Notes under the pieces: generated by a model
The model's input: only the letters and a program-made list of their open reading frames with translations
Told to the model about the DNA's origin: nothing
The model's database searches: none
NCBI GenBank assembly: GCA_023417815.1
Contig: JAEZEI010000050.1
Span: 1-64,000 of the forward strand
Direction: 5' to 3'
Length of the DNA: 64,000 bases
DNA from: Bacteroidota bacterium
GTDB lineage: Bacteria > Bacteroidota > Bacteroidia > Chitinophagales > Chitinophagaceae
Position numbers and translations under genes: made by a program
Part shown: positions 16,607 to 25,227 of the stretch, piece by piece
Position numbering within the stretch: the first letter of the stretch is position 1
Layout: the number at the start of each line of letters is the position of its first letter

Positions 16607-17287
16607 ATGAAGGAGAAACTCGTATTACTTCATGGAGCTTTGGGAAGCGCTTCCCAGATGGAAACTATTGCTACCTGCTTCAATGAATTTGATATTATAA
16701 TTCCTGATCTTCCCGGGCATGGCACCAGGTCGGATGAAAATGATTTCAGCATCCATGCATTTGCAGAAGATGTCATAAAAAAAATAAAGGACCTGAACGA
16801 TGTTCATGTTTTTGGCTACAGCATGGGCGGATATGTGGCGCTCTATATGGCCATTCACCAACCTGGATTACTACGCAGTGTTATAACCCTCGGTACAAGG
16901 CTTCAATGGGATCCATTGGTAGCAGAGAATGAATGCAGGATGCTTGACCCGGCAACGGTTAAGGAAAAGGTTCCAGCCTTTGCCGAAGAATTGCAGAAAC
17001 GTCATGGAAACTGGGAAAAAGTAATGAAAGAAACTGCCGGGTTATTGAGATCCATAGGCAATTCCAATCCGGTACGCAATGCAGATTATGATAATATATC
17101 AATACCGGTATTATTAATGCTGGGCGATCGGGACAAAATGGTTACACTTGATGAAACCATTGCTGCGCAACAGGCAATAAAGGGATCTTCCCTGTCCGTA
17201 TTACCAGGCACTCCTCACCCCTTTGAAAAAACAGATCCGGAGATGGTTGCATTTATGATCAAAAGGTTCATTTCCGGCAGCAGGTAG
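16607..17287 (+). CDS. Alpha/beta hydrolase
   Basis: A 226-residue cytoplasmic alpha/beta-hydrolase. The oxyanion-hole motif LLHGALGS is at residues ~7-14, the nucleophile elbow GYSMGGY (Ser ~72) follows DVHVFG, the acid is probably in LMLGDRDKMV (~170) and the His in LPGTPHPFEK (~203). The short lid and overall sequence resemble MenH-like and general esterase members, but no menaquinone genes are nearby and substrate is unknown. A degenerate -7 box (TATTTTTA, 16595-16602) ends 4 nt before the ATG. Confidence 0.8.
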   Translation: MKEKLVLLHGALGSASQMETIATCFNEFDIIIPDLPGHGTRSDENDFSIHAFAEDVIKKIKDLNDVHVFGYSMGGYVALYMAIHQPGLLRSVITLGTRLQWDPLVAENECRMLDPATVKEKVPAFAEELQKRHGNWEKVMKETAGLLRSIGNSNPVRNADYDNISIPVLLMLGDRDKMVTLDETIAAQQAIKGSSLSVLPGTPHPFEKTDPEMVAFMIKRFISGSR

Positions 17288-17322
17288 CATTTTTATTCTT
17301 AAATTGGAGGTTTATTCAACTT

Positions 17323-17676
17323 ATGAGATCCTTTAAAATATTTGCACTGTTTGCCTTCCTGGGCATCATCATCCTCTCCTGCTCAAAGAATGTTGATTAT
17401 AATCCTCAAGGGGGTGAATTGCCCACTAACTATATAATGGTTCAGGACAGCGGATTTTCACCTGCCATGCTCACAGTTGTAGGCGGATCTTCCATCACCT
17501 TTGTTAACAATACCGGTATACCTCACAGGATCCGTACTGCCGATAGCATCACTATCCCACCTGTTACCATCGAAAACAATTCTTCGTTCTTTTTTAAGAA
17601 GGATACAGCCGGAACATTTCCTTTTTATTGCGAAACACATCCTGTAGCAACAGGAGTGATCATAATTACTCCATAG
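17323..17676 (+). CDS. Cupredoxin-like lipoprotein lacking the axial Met
   Basis: A 117-residue lipoprotein (lipobox IILSC, Cys ~20) with a single plastocyanin-type domain. The pattern VQDSGFSPAMLTVVGGSSITFVNNTGIPHRI gives the first His ligand, and FPFYCETHPVAT gives Cys and the second His. The axial Met expected three residues after that His is Ala here, whereas the paralogue at 21090 keeps it. It may bind copper with altered properties or have lost redox function. It is 35 nt after the hydrolase gene and 4 nt before an AraC-type regulator on the same strand. Confidence 0.75.
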   Translation: MRSFKIFALFAFLGIIILSCSKNVDYNPQGGELPTNYIMVQDSGFSPAMLTVVGGSSITFVNNTGIPHRIRTADSITIPPVTIENNSSFFFKKDTAGTFPFYCETHPVATGVIIITP

Positions 17677-17680
17677 TAAT

Positions 17681-18511
17681 GTGAAACAGCATATTGAATT
17701 CAGGGATACTGAACACTTCAGGGAAAGATACCAGCGAATATTTCCAGGTGAACCGCTTTCACAATTCATAGACTTCTTCTGGCAAACAGATTTTGAAAGC
17801 GTTTTACAAGAAAACCCGGAAGGTTTTTCTGACCTTCTTTTTCCAAATACGGGTTACACATACATCATCAACCTCGGCTCACCATTCATTATGCAGGTGA
17901 ATCGTGACAAGTTCAGGATAACATCTAAAAGTGATAATTTTCTTCCCCGGCATGAAGTCATAGAATGCTTTCATTCTGAAGGCTGCTGCATTTTCGGGAT
18001 CAAGTTCAAAATATCTCCTATTCTTCTGGAAAAGAAAGTGAATTTCTCCGAATACCGAAATTCAATGAATCCACTGAGTTATCTTATCGACAGATCAGTG
18101 ATCAAGGCTGTACGGGAAAGCGACAGTTTCCGTGAGCGGGTGAATTTATTATCCGGGTATTTTCTAAATCTTATCGGCGCAAACAATCCGCCTGCATATA
18201 TATCCATTGTGACGGGTGTTTTAAAGGAATTTGCAGCAGGTAAATATTCCGTGCCTGTTGAAGAGCTTGCAGAGAATCATAACATTTCTGTCAGAACCCT
18301 TCAACGCTATTTTGAACAGGCAATGAGCCTGGGCACTAAACAGACCTTACAGATCTTCAGGATAAGACACGCTGTTGAAAGCATTGCAAAAGGTAATCCT
18401 TCATTTTTACAGGATCATGGCTATTATGACCAGAGTCATTTCATCCGGCATTTAAAGAAGTTCACTTCTCCCCGCAACTATGAAGAGATCTACAGGGTGC
18501 TCAAACCCTGA
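17681..18511 (+). CDS. AraC-family transcriptional regulator
   Basis: A 276-residue protein starting with GTG. The N-terminal part (~1-140) resembles the DUF6597-type sensor of this family (PLSQFIDFFWQTDFE, CCIFGIKFKISP). The C-terminal ~100 residues carry the double helix-turn-helix of AraC/XylS: VEELAENHNISVRTLQRYFEQAM for the first and LQDHGYYDQSHFIRHLKKFTSPRNYEEI for the second, including the SHFIRHLKKF and P-x-x-Y/F signature. The effector is unknown. It is 4 nt downstream of the cupredoxin gene and may control this small cluster; no operator was identified. Confidence 0.82.
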   Translation: MKQHIEFRDTEHFRERYQRIFPGEPLSQFIDFFWQTDFESVLQENPEGFSDLLFPNTGYTYIINLGSPFIMQVNRDKFRITSKSDNFLPRHEVIECFHSEGCCIFGIKFKISPILLEKKVNFSEYRNSMNPLSYLIDRSVIKAVRESDSFRERVNLLSGYFLNLIGANNPPAYISIVTGVLKEFAAGKYSVPVEELAENHNISVRTLQRYFEQAMSLGTKQTLQIFRIRHAVESIAKGNPSFLQDHGYYDQSHFIRHLKKFTSPRNYEEIYRVLKP

Positions 18512-18512
18512 C

Positions 18513-20927
18513 CTATCCGCCCGCCCTGCGACGTTCTTCCTCTGAACCTGTTGTTCTTTTTCTTGCACCTGGAACTGTGCTTTTTCCAAAGCGGTAAGTA
18601 AATCCAATATTCACCACCCTGGATTCGCGCCGCGCATGCCACTTTTCAATGTAATTATCATAGGTAATAACAGCCTTTGGAAGGTTCGTCCAGAATATAT
18701 CAGTTACATTCAGCCTTATTGTGCCCTTATTCCTGAGAATATTTTTTTGCACGCCGGCGTTTATCGCCCATTGAGGATCCACAACCATGAAGCCATACTG
18801 CCCGCCGGAACTAAAGCTGCCGCCAAGTTCTGCAGATAGGCCCTTATTGAAAGTAAAGTTGTTTGTAGTCCTGATATTCACGGCTGGCTTTCCTTCATTG
18901 AGTTTTGTTGATCCCAGTTCACCATTGAAATGATTATAAAACACTTCCGCATTATTGATCATATTCCAGCGCTTGCTGATCTTAAGAGGAGAAGAAGCTG
19001 TAAGCCCTATGTAATCCGAACTGTTCATGTTCACAGGGATCTGTACTGTAACATTATCTTCATTAGGTATGGCAGGGAACACATCGGCAAATCTTGCGAT
19101 AACTACATTCTGGACCTTAGTTGTCTTACTGTAGTTCAGGGATAAATTGAATTTTTTAGCGGTGTAGGAAAGTTCATACGACCATGTGAACTGCGGTAAA
19201 AGTCCCGGGTTACCGGTTGCGTAGGTGCTCACATCAATCAGGAAAAGGAAAGGGTTAAGCTGTGAATATCCCGGCCTGTCGATCCTTCTGCTCACAGAAA
19301 GCCCGAGTACATTTTCTTCTGTAAACTTATAATTTACAAATGCTGTTGGGAAAAGCTGGATGTAGGAAGAATCCCATTTCACATCTCCCATTCGCTGGTA
19401 TGTATTTATGTTTGTTTGTTCTGCTCGAAGTCCTGCCTGGAGGTCAAATTTTTTCGTGCTCTTCCTAAGAGTGAAATATGCGGCATTGTTATTCTCTTCG
19501 TAAAGGAAGTGATTTGTTTTAGTAGCGTCATTAATGGGAACACCTGTGCTTTCGTCATAGAATTTCGCATCATTGTCTGAAGAAACAAAGCTCAGCTTAA
19601 AACCCGTTTCCATACTGAATCCATTTTTTAAAGGATTGGTGAGATCCGCTTTAACAGTGGTGAAATTCAGTTTACCCTCCTGGTCGCCGGAGAGAATATA
19701 ATCCGGGAACATTTTTTCTCCAGACAATGTATAGTAGGATGTAGCTGTACTTGAAAGTGAAATGTTTTTGAATTTGCCATAATCAAGATCAGCCGTGAGT
19801 TCCATACCTTTCTTCTGGAAATCATGCTTAAGGTTCAGGTTTACCAGGCCATTCGCATTCTCATCATCATTCTGTGCATTGGTATTGAAAGTAAAAGAAG
19901 GGTTATGATCTGCATCAATCACAAGTGAGCTGTTATCATTGAATCTTTTGAAAGCAGTAAGATTCCCTGACATTACCATCCCGATAACCGTTCGTTTAGA
20001 AGCAAAAAAATCCAGGCCTAATCTTACCCCATGATTATTCAGCGGGGCGCGTGAGAAATTGTCTTTAAGATCTGCACCGCTAAATTCACCGTTGTCATAA
20101 AAATTCCTGTCGAGTACCAGGTGATTAAGGTTCTTCCTGTACAGGTAGTTGTAGTTGCCGAAGAAGTTGAATTTTTTATTCCTGAAATTGAATGTTGTAC
20201 CGGCATTTGCTTTCGGATATACACCCTGTCCATAACCAAAGGAAATTGTACCGTTGGAACCCATGCGTTGATCCTTTTTCATCCTGATATCAATAATTCC
20301 GGAATTCCCTGCAGCATCATACCTGGAAGATGGATTTGTGATCAATTCGATCCTGTCAATTGTTTCCGATGGCAGTGACCGAAGATAATTTACCAGGTCT
20401 GGACCCGACATGGGAGAAGGTTTACCATCAATCATTATTATTACTCCCTGCCGCCCACGAAGCGCTATGATATCGTTTGGATCAATAGTTACCCCTGGTG
20501 ATCGTTCCAGGACCTCATAGGCAGTGCTACCAGCATTAACTACACTGTTATTGACATTCACAACTAACCTGTCGCTCAGCTTTTGAATAAAAGGCTTTTT
20601 TGCGGTAACGGATACTTCCTGGAGGTCACTCGCTTTGTTATTCATTTTCAGGACTGCCTGTTTTTCCGTCAATTCGAGCGTTGTTTTTAAAAGCTCTTTT
20701 CCGGTGGCACTTACTTCCACATAATATTTTGAAGGGGGAATATTCAGCAATACCACGCCTTCAGCGTTTGATAGCCCGGTGCGAATAAGCTTTCCTTCCT
20801 CGTCATTTTTAATTATCACCGAGGCATCTGCTACTGCTTTGTCCTCAGCATCTGTTATTTTAAGGGCCAACTGGGCTATCAACACATTAGAGAATAAAAG
20901 CGACATGGCTAGAAAGATGGTCTTCAT
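18513..20927 (-). CDS. Outer-membrane beta-barrel protein, TonB-dependent receptor-like
   Basis: An 804-residue protein with a signal peptide (MKTIFLAMSLLFSNVLIAQ). Residues ~20-100 form a carboxypeptidase-regulatory-like beta domain (ALKITDAEDKAVADASVII), ~120-220 a plug domain (AYEVLERSPGVTIDPND, IMIDGKPSPMSG, IELITNPSSRYDAAGNSGIIDIR), and the rest a beta-barrel ending in YRFGKS with a basic tail. It belongs to the barrel family common in Bacteroidota without a SusD partner; the cargo is unknown. Upstream ATG at 21050 was rejected because it would add a non-signal extension before the signal peptide and span a terminator-like hairpin. Confidence 0.85.
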   Translation of the reverse strand: MKTIFLAMSLLFSNVLIAQLALKITDAEDKAVADASVIIKNDEEGKLIRTGLSNAEGVVLLNIPPSKYYVEVSATGKELLKTTLELTEKQAVLKMNNKASDLQEVSVTAKKPFIQKLSDRLVVNVNNSVVNAGSTAYEVLERSPGVTIDPNDIIALRGRQGVIIMIDGKPSPMSGPDLVNYLRSLPSETIDRIELITNPSSRYDAAGNSGIIDIRMKKDQRMGSNGTISFGYGQGVYPKANAGTTFNFRNKKFNFFGNYNYLYRKNLNHLVLDRNFYDNGEFSGADLKDNFSRAPLNNHGVRLGLDFFASKRTVIGMVMSGNLTAFKRFNDNSSLVIDADHNPSFTFNTNAQNDDENANGLVNLNLKHDFQKKGMELTADLDYGKFKNISLSSTATSYYTLSGEKMFPDYILSGDQEGKLNFTTVKADLTNPLKNGFSMETGFKLSFVSSDNDAKFYDESTGVPINDATKTNHFLYEENNNAAYFTLRKSTKKFDLQAGLRAEQTNINTYQRMGDVKWDSSYIQLFPTAFVNYKFTEENVLGLSVSRRIDRPGYSQLNPFLFLIDVSTYATGNPGLLPQFTWSYELSYTAKKFNLSLNYSKTTKVQNVVIARFADVFPAIPNEDNVTVQIPVNMNSSDYIGLTASSPLKISKRWNMINNAEVFYNHFNGELGSTKLNEGKPAVNIRTTNNFTFNKGLSAELGGSFSSGGQYGFMVVDPQWAINAGVQKNILRNKGTIRLNVTDIFWTNLPKAVITYDNYIEKWHARRESRVVNIGFTYRFGKSTVPGARKRTTGSEEERRRAGG

Positions 20928-21019
20928 ATGCTCAATTTGGCACAAGAAACATCTTCTACGAGAATTATCGTTGACGATTATTATTGCCGGAAGTATTTGC
21001 CTACCAGTGGATAAATAAA

Positions 21020-21042
21020 AAAAACCGGCCTGTCGGTTTTTT
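21020..21042. terminator. Terminator-like hairpin in a divergent promoter region
   Basis: AAAAACCG-GCCTGT-CGGTTTTT forms a small stem with A and T tracts on both sides. Its position between two divergently transcribed genes is unusual for a terminator; it could be attenuation-related or left over from a lost gene. Confidence 0.35.
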
Positions 21043-21089
21043 ACAAGCAACCTGTTGAAATGGTGCTGCGTATAAAAAAGAAAAACGAT

Positions 21090-21437
21090 ATGAAAAGATT
21101 ATTTGCACTCCTGGTTGCCGCTGCGTTATTCTCCTGCAGTAAGGATGGTGATGATGATCCGCCTACCCCTCCCGGGCCCCAAACAGTTACAGTTAATATG
21201 GCCGGTATGGCATTTAGCCCAGCTACCTTAACTGTAAAGGTTGGATCAATTGTTAAGTTCAACAATAATGATGGAATGGATCATACCTCAACCTCTACAA
21301 GTACACCCGCAGCATGGGACAGTGGGACAATCCCTCCGGGAGGAAGTTACAGTTATACCACAACTGCAGTTGGAACCTATCCTTTTGTTTGCGGCTTTCA
21401 CCCGACAATGACAGGAACCCTGACAGTAACGAATTGA
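21090..21437 (+). CDS. Plastocyanin/cupredoxin domain lipoprotein
   Basis: A 115-residue lipoprotein (LFSC lipobox at ~residue 18) with a Pro/Asp-rich linker and a cupredoxin domain. All type 1 copper ligands are present: His in GMDHTSTS, then Cys, His and Met in FVCGFHPTM. MAGMAFSPATLTVKVGSIVKFNN is the family opening. The ATG at 21090 is chosen because an open extension to 21060 is lysine-rich and precedes the signal peptide. It likely shuttles electrons or copper in the periplasm; the partner is unknown. Confidence 0.8.
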   Translation: MKRLFALLVAAALFSCSKDGDDDPPTPPGPQTVTVNMAGMAFSPATLTVKVGSIVKFNNNDGMDHTSTSTSTPAAWDSGTIPPGGSYSYTTTAVGTYPFVCGFHPTMTGTLTVTN

Positions 21438-21462
21438 TTCATTTTTCTGACACCTGGGATAG

Positions 21463-21532
21463 AGCGTTTATTCCTTCTGTTAGTACAATAAATTTTTTAT
21501 TGTGCACACAATATAATGGAAGGATAAACGCT
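21463..21532. repeat. Nested inverted-repeat element
   Basis: Outer arms AGCGTTTATTCCTTC (21463-21477) and GAAGGATAAACGCT (21519-21532) are complementary apart from one unpaired T. The 41-nt interior holds ACAATAAA-TTT-TTTATTGT and, overlapping it, the perfect palindrome ATTGTGCACACAAT (21499-21512), so ATTGT can pair with either of two ACAAT copies. It sits in a convergent gap of about 260 nt (21438-21698) that otherwise contains no recognisable gene. Confidence 0.6.
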
Positions 21533-21698
21533 TATTATACATACGCTAACCAACCACAACCAAATGAAAATTTCATATTCCTTCAAACACCAGTTTTACC
21601 CGAAATAAATAATCAAGAAATTGCTCTTAGGAGACAATTACTTTTTGTTAGGCATACAGGACAACAGAGGGCCCCGGTATTGGACGGGGTTTCTCTAT

Positions 21699-22373
21699 TT
21701 ACAGGATGATCCAAGCCGCAGCTATCTGAGTCACAATTCCGATCACAAGACCAAGGATCATTTCTTTACCTGAATGATCTGAAATAAGAAATCTTGAAGT
21801 GCAGACTATTCCGGTTACCAGCACTGCAGCTGCGATCAGCCACGGCATCTGTATCCCTTCTATTAACACGACCAGCATGAACGCTACCAGTCCTCCAACT
21901 CCAATTGCATGCATGCTCACCTTGAGGTAAATATTTGCCAGCAGGGCGGCAGATGATGCAAGGAATATTCCCAGGATGAAAGAAGTCAATAATAAGGGAT
22001 AATGGCTTTGTTCCTTAAAAACCGTATACGCCCAGAAAAAGAAGATGCCCGAAGCGATGTATGGAATGACCCTGTCTTTCCTGGTGTTTAGCTTTATGGA
22101 ATTCACAAAGCCAAGAGCCTTTAAAAGTAAAACGCTCAGGAGCGGGAAAAAAACAAGGTTCAATACTATTATGAGGAGAGTTTGTCTTTTATCTTCATAA
22201 GAAAAACCGGCAAAAGCATTGGGATGTACGTACAACAAGAAAAACGTAACATATACAGGAATGAATACCGGGTGAAAAACGATAGAAAAGAACCAGGCAA
22301 ATACTTTTTCAAGCGGGTTTGCATGATAATTTGCCACGCCAGGCCTGTCGAAGTTATTCCTGATGCTATTCAT
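21699..22373 (-). CDS. Integral membrane protein with degenerate PAP2-like motifs
   Basis: A 224-residue protein with about six to seven hydrophobic segments. Its C-terminal half resembles type 2 phosphatidic acid phosphatases: KDRVIPY stands where KxxxxxxRP is expected, SMHAIGVGG replaces PSGH, and SRFLISDHSGKE matches SRxxxxxHxxxE in place of the usual final Asp. Such proteins may act on lipid phosphates, but with altered motifs catalysis is uncertain. It lies 35 nt downstream of rpoN on the same strand. TATTTTCG (22385-22378) ends 4 nt before its ATG and may be its own promoter. Confidence 0.55.
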   Translation of the reverse strand: MNSIRNNFDRPGVANYHANPLEKVFAWFFSIVFHPVFIPVYVTFFLLYVHPNAFAGFSYEDKRQTLLIIVLNLVFFPLLSVLLLKALGFVNSIKLNTRKDRVIPYIASGIFFFWAYTVFKEQSHYPLLLTSFILGIFLASSAALLANIYLKVSMHAIGVGGLVAFMLVVLIEGIQMPWLIAAAVLVTGIVCTSRFLISDHSGKEMILGLVIGIVTQIAAAWIIL

Positions 22374-22408
22374 GCTGCGAAAATAGCAATTGCGATCGTT
22401 TTACCTGA

Positions 22409-23890
22409 TCAAAGAATCTTCCTGAGCCTTGCAACAGGAATATTCAACTGTTCACGGTACTTGGCAACTGTCCGGCGCGCAATATTGTAACCCTTTTCCT
22501 GCAAGAGCTCGGTTAGCTTTTCATCGCTATAAGGATGCTTTTTGCTTTCTTCTTCAATCAGGCCTGTCAGGATTTTTTTCACCTCCCTTGTGCTCACCTC
22601 TTCGCCACTGTCAGTTTGAAGGCTTTCGCTGAAGAAGAACTTCAGGCGATATGTACCAAATTCTGTCTGAACGAATTTGCTGTTTGCCACCCGACTAACA
22701 GTGGAAATATCAAGATTAGTGCGTTCAGCAATATCCTTCAGGATCATCGGGCGAAGGTCGGTCTCATCACCTGTGAGGAAGAATTCACGCTGGTAGTTCA
22801 TGATCGCTTCCATCGTATTCAAAAGCGTGTTTTGCCTTTGCTTTATTGCATCTATAAACCACTTAGCCGAATCGATCTTTTGCTTTATGAATAAAACTGC
22901 CTCTTTCTGGCGCTTATCCTTCTTCGATCCTTTATCATAATCCTTCAGCATTTCCCTGTAACCCTCGCTGATTCTAAGATCAGGAGCATTCTTGCTGTTA
23001 AGGGTCAGTTCCAACTTCCCGTTATTATTAACTATAAAGAAATCAGGGATCACATAATTCTCTCCCTTGTTTGAGTCGCCGACATTGCCGCCGGGCTTTG
23101 GATTCAGTTTGATGATCTGGCCGATCACCTCGCGAAGTTGCTCATCGGTCAGGTCAAGGCCTCGCTGGATCTTTTCATAATGTTTCTTGGTGAATTCATC
23201 GAAATACTTTTCAAGTACTTTAATGGCGAGTTCTATAGTCTTTCCCTGGTCAGCCTTTCGTTCCAACTGAAGTAAAAGGCATTCCTGCAGATTGCGGGCG
23301 CATACCCCAGGTGGGTCAAATTGCTGGATCTGCAAAATGATGTTGCTTATTTCCTCCTCGTTGGTATCTACATTCTGCCTGAAGGCAAGATCATCAATTA
23401 TCGAAGATATCTCGCGCCGTAAATAGCCGTCATCATCCAGGCTTCCAACGATCTGTTCTGCGATCTTACGTTCATGATCAGTGAGCTTTAGCAATCCAAG
23501 TTGCTGCAGCATCAATTCATTGAACGAAGTTTCAACCTTGTGTGGAATTACCCTGTTATCATCTGCTTCGGGATAATTATCATCGCGTAAACGGTAATCA
23601 CCAACTTCATCATCTCCTTCATGTACGTATTCACTGATGTCGAAATTCTCATAGTCATCTGCACTGCCATCCTTTTCAAACTCTTCTTCCGGTCCTTCAA
23701 AGTCCTCATTTGTTTCAAACTCATCATCATGACCCTCTTCACCTTGTTCCAGCGCGGGGTTCTCTTCCATTTCCTCCTTGATCCTTTCATCAAGTATGGC
23801 CGTAGGAACCTGCAACAATTTCATTAACTGTATTTGCTGGGGAGATAGCTTCTGTAGCAACTTCTGTTGCAAACTTTGGTGTAATGCCAT
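22409..23890 (-). CDS. rpoN: RNA polymerase sigma-54 factor
   Basis: A 493-residue RpoN. Region I (LQQKLLQKLSPQQIQLMKLLQVP and LEERI-type repeat DERIKEEMEENPAL) interacts with activators; region II (~50-120) is strongly acidic and low-complexity, as usual; region III holds the core-binding domain (GVCARNLQECLLLQL) and the HTH; the C-terminal RpoN box is intact (ARRTVAKYRE). It directs core polymerase to -24/-12 promoters and needs AAA+ activators, none of which is encoded in this window. The start ATG gives the conserved MALHQSL N-terminus. Confidence 0.95.
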   Translation of the reverse strand: MALHQSLQQKLLQKLSPQQIQLMKLLQVPTAILDERIKEEMEENPALEQGEEGHDDEFETNEDFEGPEEEFEKDGSADDYENFDISEYVHEGDDEVGDYRLRDDNYPEADDNRVIPHKVETSFNELMLQQLGLLKLTDHERKIAEQIVGSLDDDGYLRREISSIIDDLAFRQNVDTNEEEISNIILQIQQFDPPGVCARNLQECLLLQLERKADQGKTIELAIKVLEKYFDEFTKKHYEKIQRGLDLTDEQLREVIGQIIKLNPKPGGNVGDSNKGENYVIPDFFIVNNNGKLELTLNSKNAPDLRISEGYREMLKDYDKGSKKDKRQKEAVLFIKQKIDSAKWFIDAIKQRQNTLLNTMEAIMNYQREFFLTGDETDLRPMILKDIAERTNLDISTVSRVANSKFVQTEFGTYRLKFFFSESLQTDSGEEVSTREVKKILTGLIEEESKKHPYSDEKLTELLQEKGYNIARRTVAKYREQLNIPVARLRKIL

Positions 23891-24200
23891 ATCACTCTGT
23901 TTAAAGTTTCAAACTACCCCGGGTAGCTAGGGTGAGATCAAATTTCGAAAAAAATTCTGAAAGTTTGCACGATTTTTGTGGATAGGGTCCGATTTTTTTA
24001 TCCGGAGGCTTGGTTGGTTCTCCTGAAACCCTTGCCAGCACTGTATCTTATTAAATTTCTGAATATAAAAATAACAGGAAATAAATGCACCTACCTGGGC
24101 ATTTCAATACCCCAATTTCCCACAGAATTGAATTTTTTTAAAAAATATTTCAAGGGTACAATCAAATGAGAGGCCGAAAAAAGAGGATAAAAAGGGACGC
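23891..24200. other. Intergenic stretch upstream of rpoN
   Basis: About 310 nt, rich in A and T runs, between the rpoN start and the end of the AI-2E permease gene. It must contain the rpoN promoter, but no exact TAnnTTTG box was found; TAGTTTG near 23919-23913 is one base short. No gene, repeat or clear terminator was recognised. Confidence 0.3.
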
Positions 24201-25226
24201 TTATCCTGCATCCCTGATCCTGGTGAATTCATTCATGTAGATCTTCACCAATACAATAAAATAACTCACAAGCAGTGGTCCGAAAATGAGTCCAACGAAG
24301 CCAAACAGGCCCAGCCCAATTATTACACCCAATACCGTGATCACGGGGTGTACATTTCCCATCCTTTTCATCAGACCCAGGCGGGTCAGGTAATCGACAT
24401 TGCCGGTAACTACAATGCTATAGATTGTTAGCGCTATTGCATTCCAGTTTTCCCCGAGAGAGAAAAGATAGATTACAAGGGGAACCCAGACGATCATGGT
24501 TCCGACCAGCGGGAAGAAGGCAAATATACCAGTTACAAATCCCCACATCGCCCAATCTTTCACGTCAAAAATGAAATATCCCAAAGCTGCGAAAGCCCCC
24601 TGGACCATGCAAATAATGGGAATGCCCAAAGCATTTGCTTTTATCATCAGCTTGGTTTCACTCGCAAGTTTATCAACGTTACCGGGAGCAAGAGGAATGA
24701 TCCTGTTCAAATATCTTTCTACATCCCTTCCGTTTACCAGAAGATAATAAAGCAGGAAGAACATCATTAACAGGTTAGCTAACACATTTGCCGTACTGTT
24801 TAATAAGCGAGGCACCAGGACCGATATCTTTTGTGATATTTCTCTTGTATTTTCCACTGAAAGTATCTCAAACCCAGTCAGGGACTGGATCTTCCCGGAG
24901 AAGTCCTTAAGCCTTTCCATTATTCCCTGGGGATCATTAACTATTGCATTTATCTTGGGTGAAATGAGTTCAATAGACAGGTATACAGGCAGTGAAATGA
25001 TTACGAGGTAAAAGAGAATGAATAATAATGCTGTCCAGGCCCTGCTCCATTTTTTCCTGAATATTAGGGAGAAGTAGGTTGCCCTGCTAAGGATGTACAG
25101 TGTTATTCCGCCTAATAGTCCTGGCAGGAAAACATAGAATTTCCCCAGCATCAGGAAGAAAAGGAAGATGATCAGGGAAAGCAGTAAGATCTGCCTGAGC
25201 CTGTTATTGAATACATCCTGGGTCAT
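24201..25226 (-). CDS. AI-2E family transporter (permease)
   Basis: A 341-residue inner-membrane protein with about seven to eight hydrophobic segments: an N-terminal pair (~13-55), one at ~70, a long cytoplasmic/periplasmic segment (~90-150), and a C-terminal bundle with FAFFPLVGTMIVWVPLVIYL and GLFGFVGLIFGPLL, the latter being the family signature GxxGxxxGP. Members include TqsA and Na+(Li+)/H+ antiporters, so the substrate is open. The ATG at 25226 is 1 nt after the radical SAM gene stop; the longer frame to 25274 would overlap that gene. Confidence 0.82.
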   Translation of the reverse strand: MTQDVFNNRLRQILLLSLIIFLFFLMLGKFYVFLPGLLGGITLYILSRATYFSLIFRKKWSRAWTALLFILFYLVIISLPVYLSIELISPKINAIVNDPQGIMERLKDFSGKIQSLTGFEILSVENTREISQKISVLVPRLLNSTANVLANLLMMFFLLYYLLVNGRDVERYLNRIIPLAPGNVDKLASETKLMIKANALGIPIICMVQGAFAALGYFIFDVKDWAMWGFVTGIFAFFPLVGTMIVWVPLVIYLFSLGENWNAIALTIYSIVVTGNVDYLTRLGLMKRMGNVHPVITVLGVIIGLGLFGFVGLIFGPLLVSYFIVLVKIYMNEFTRIRDAG

Positions 25227-25227
25227 A

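Noticed and set aside
21314..21709. 131-codon forward frame running past the cupredoxin stop
   Set aside because: Starts inside the cupredoxin gene in another frame, and its second half covers the inverted-repeat element; no protein-like features.
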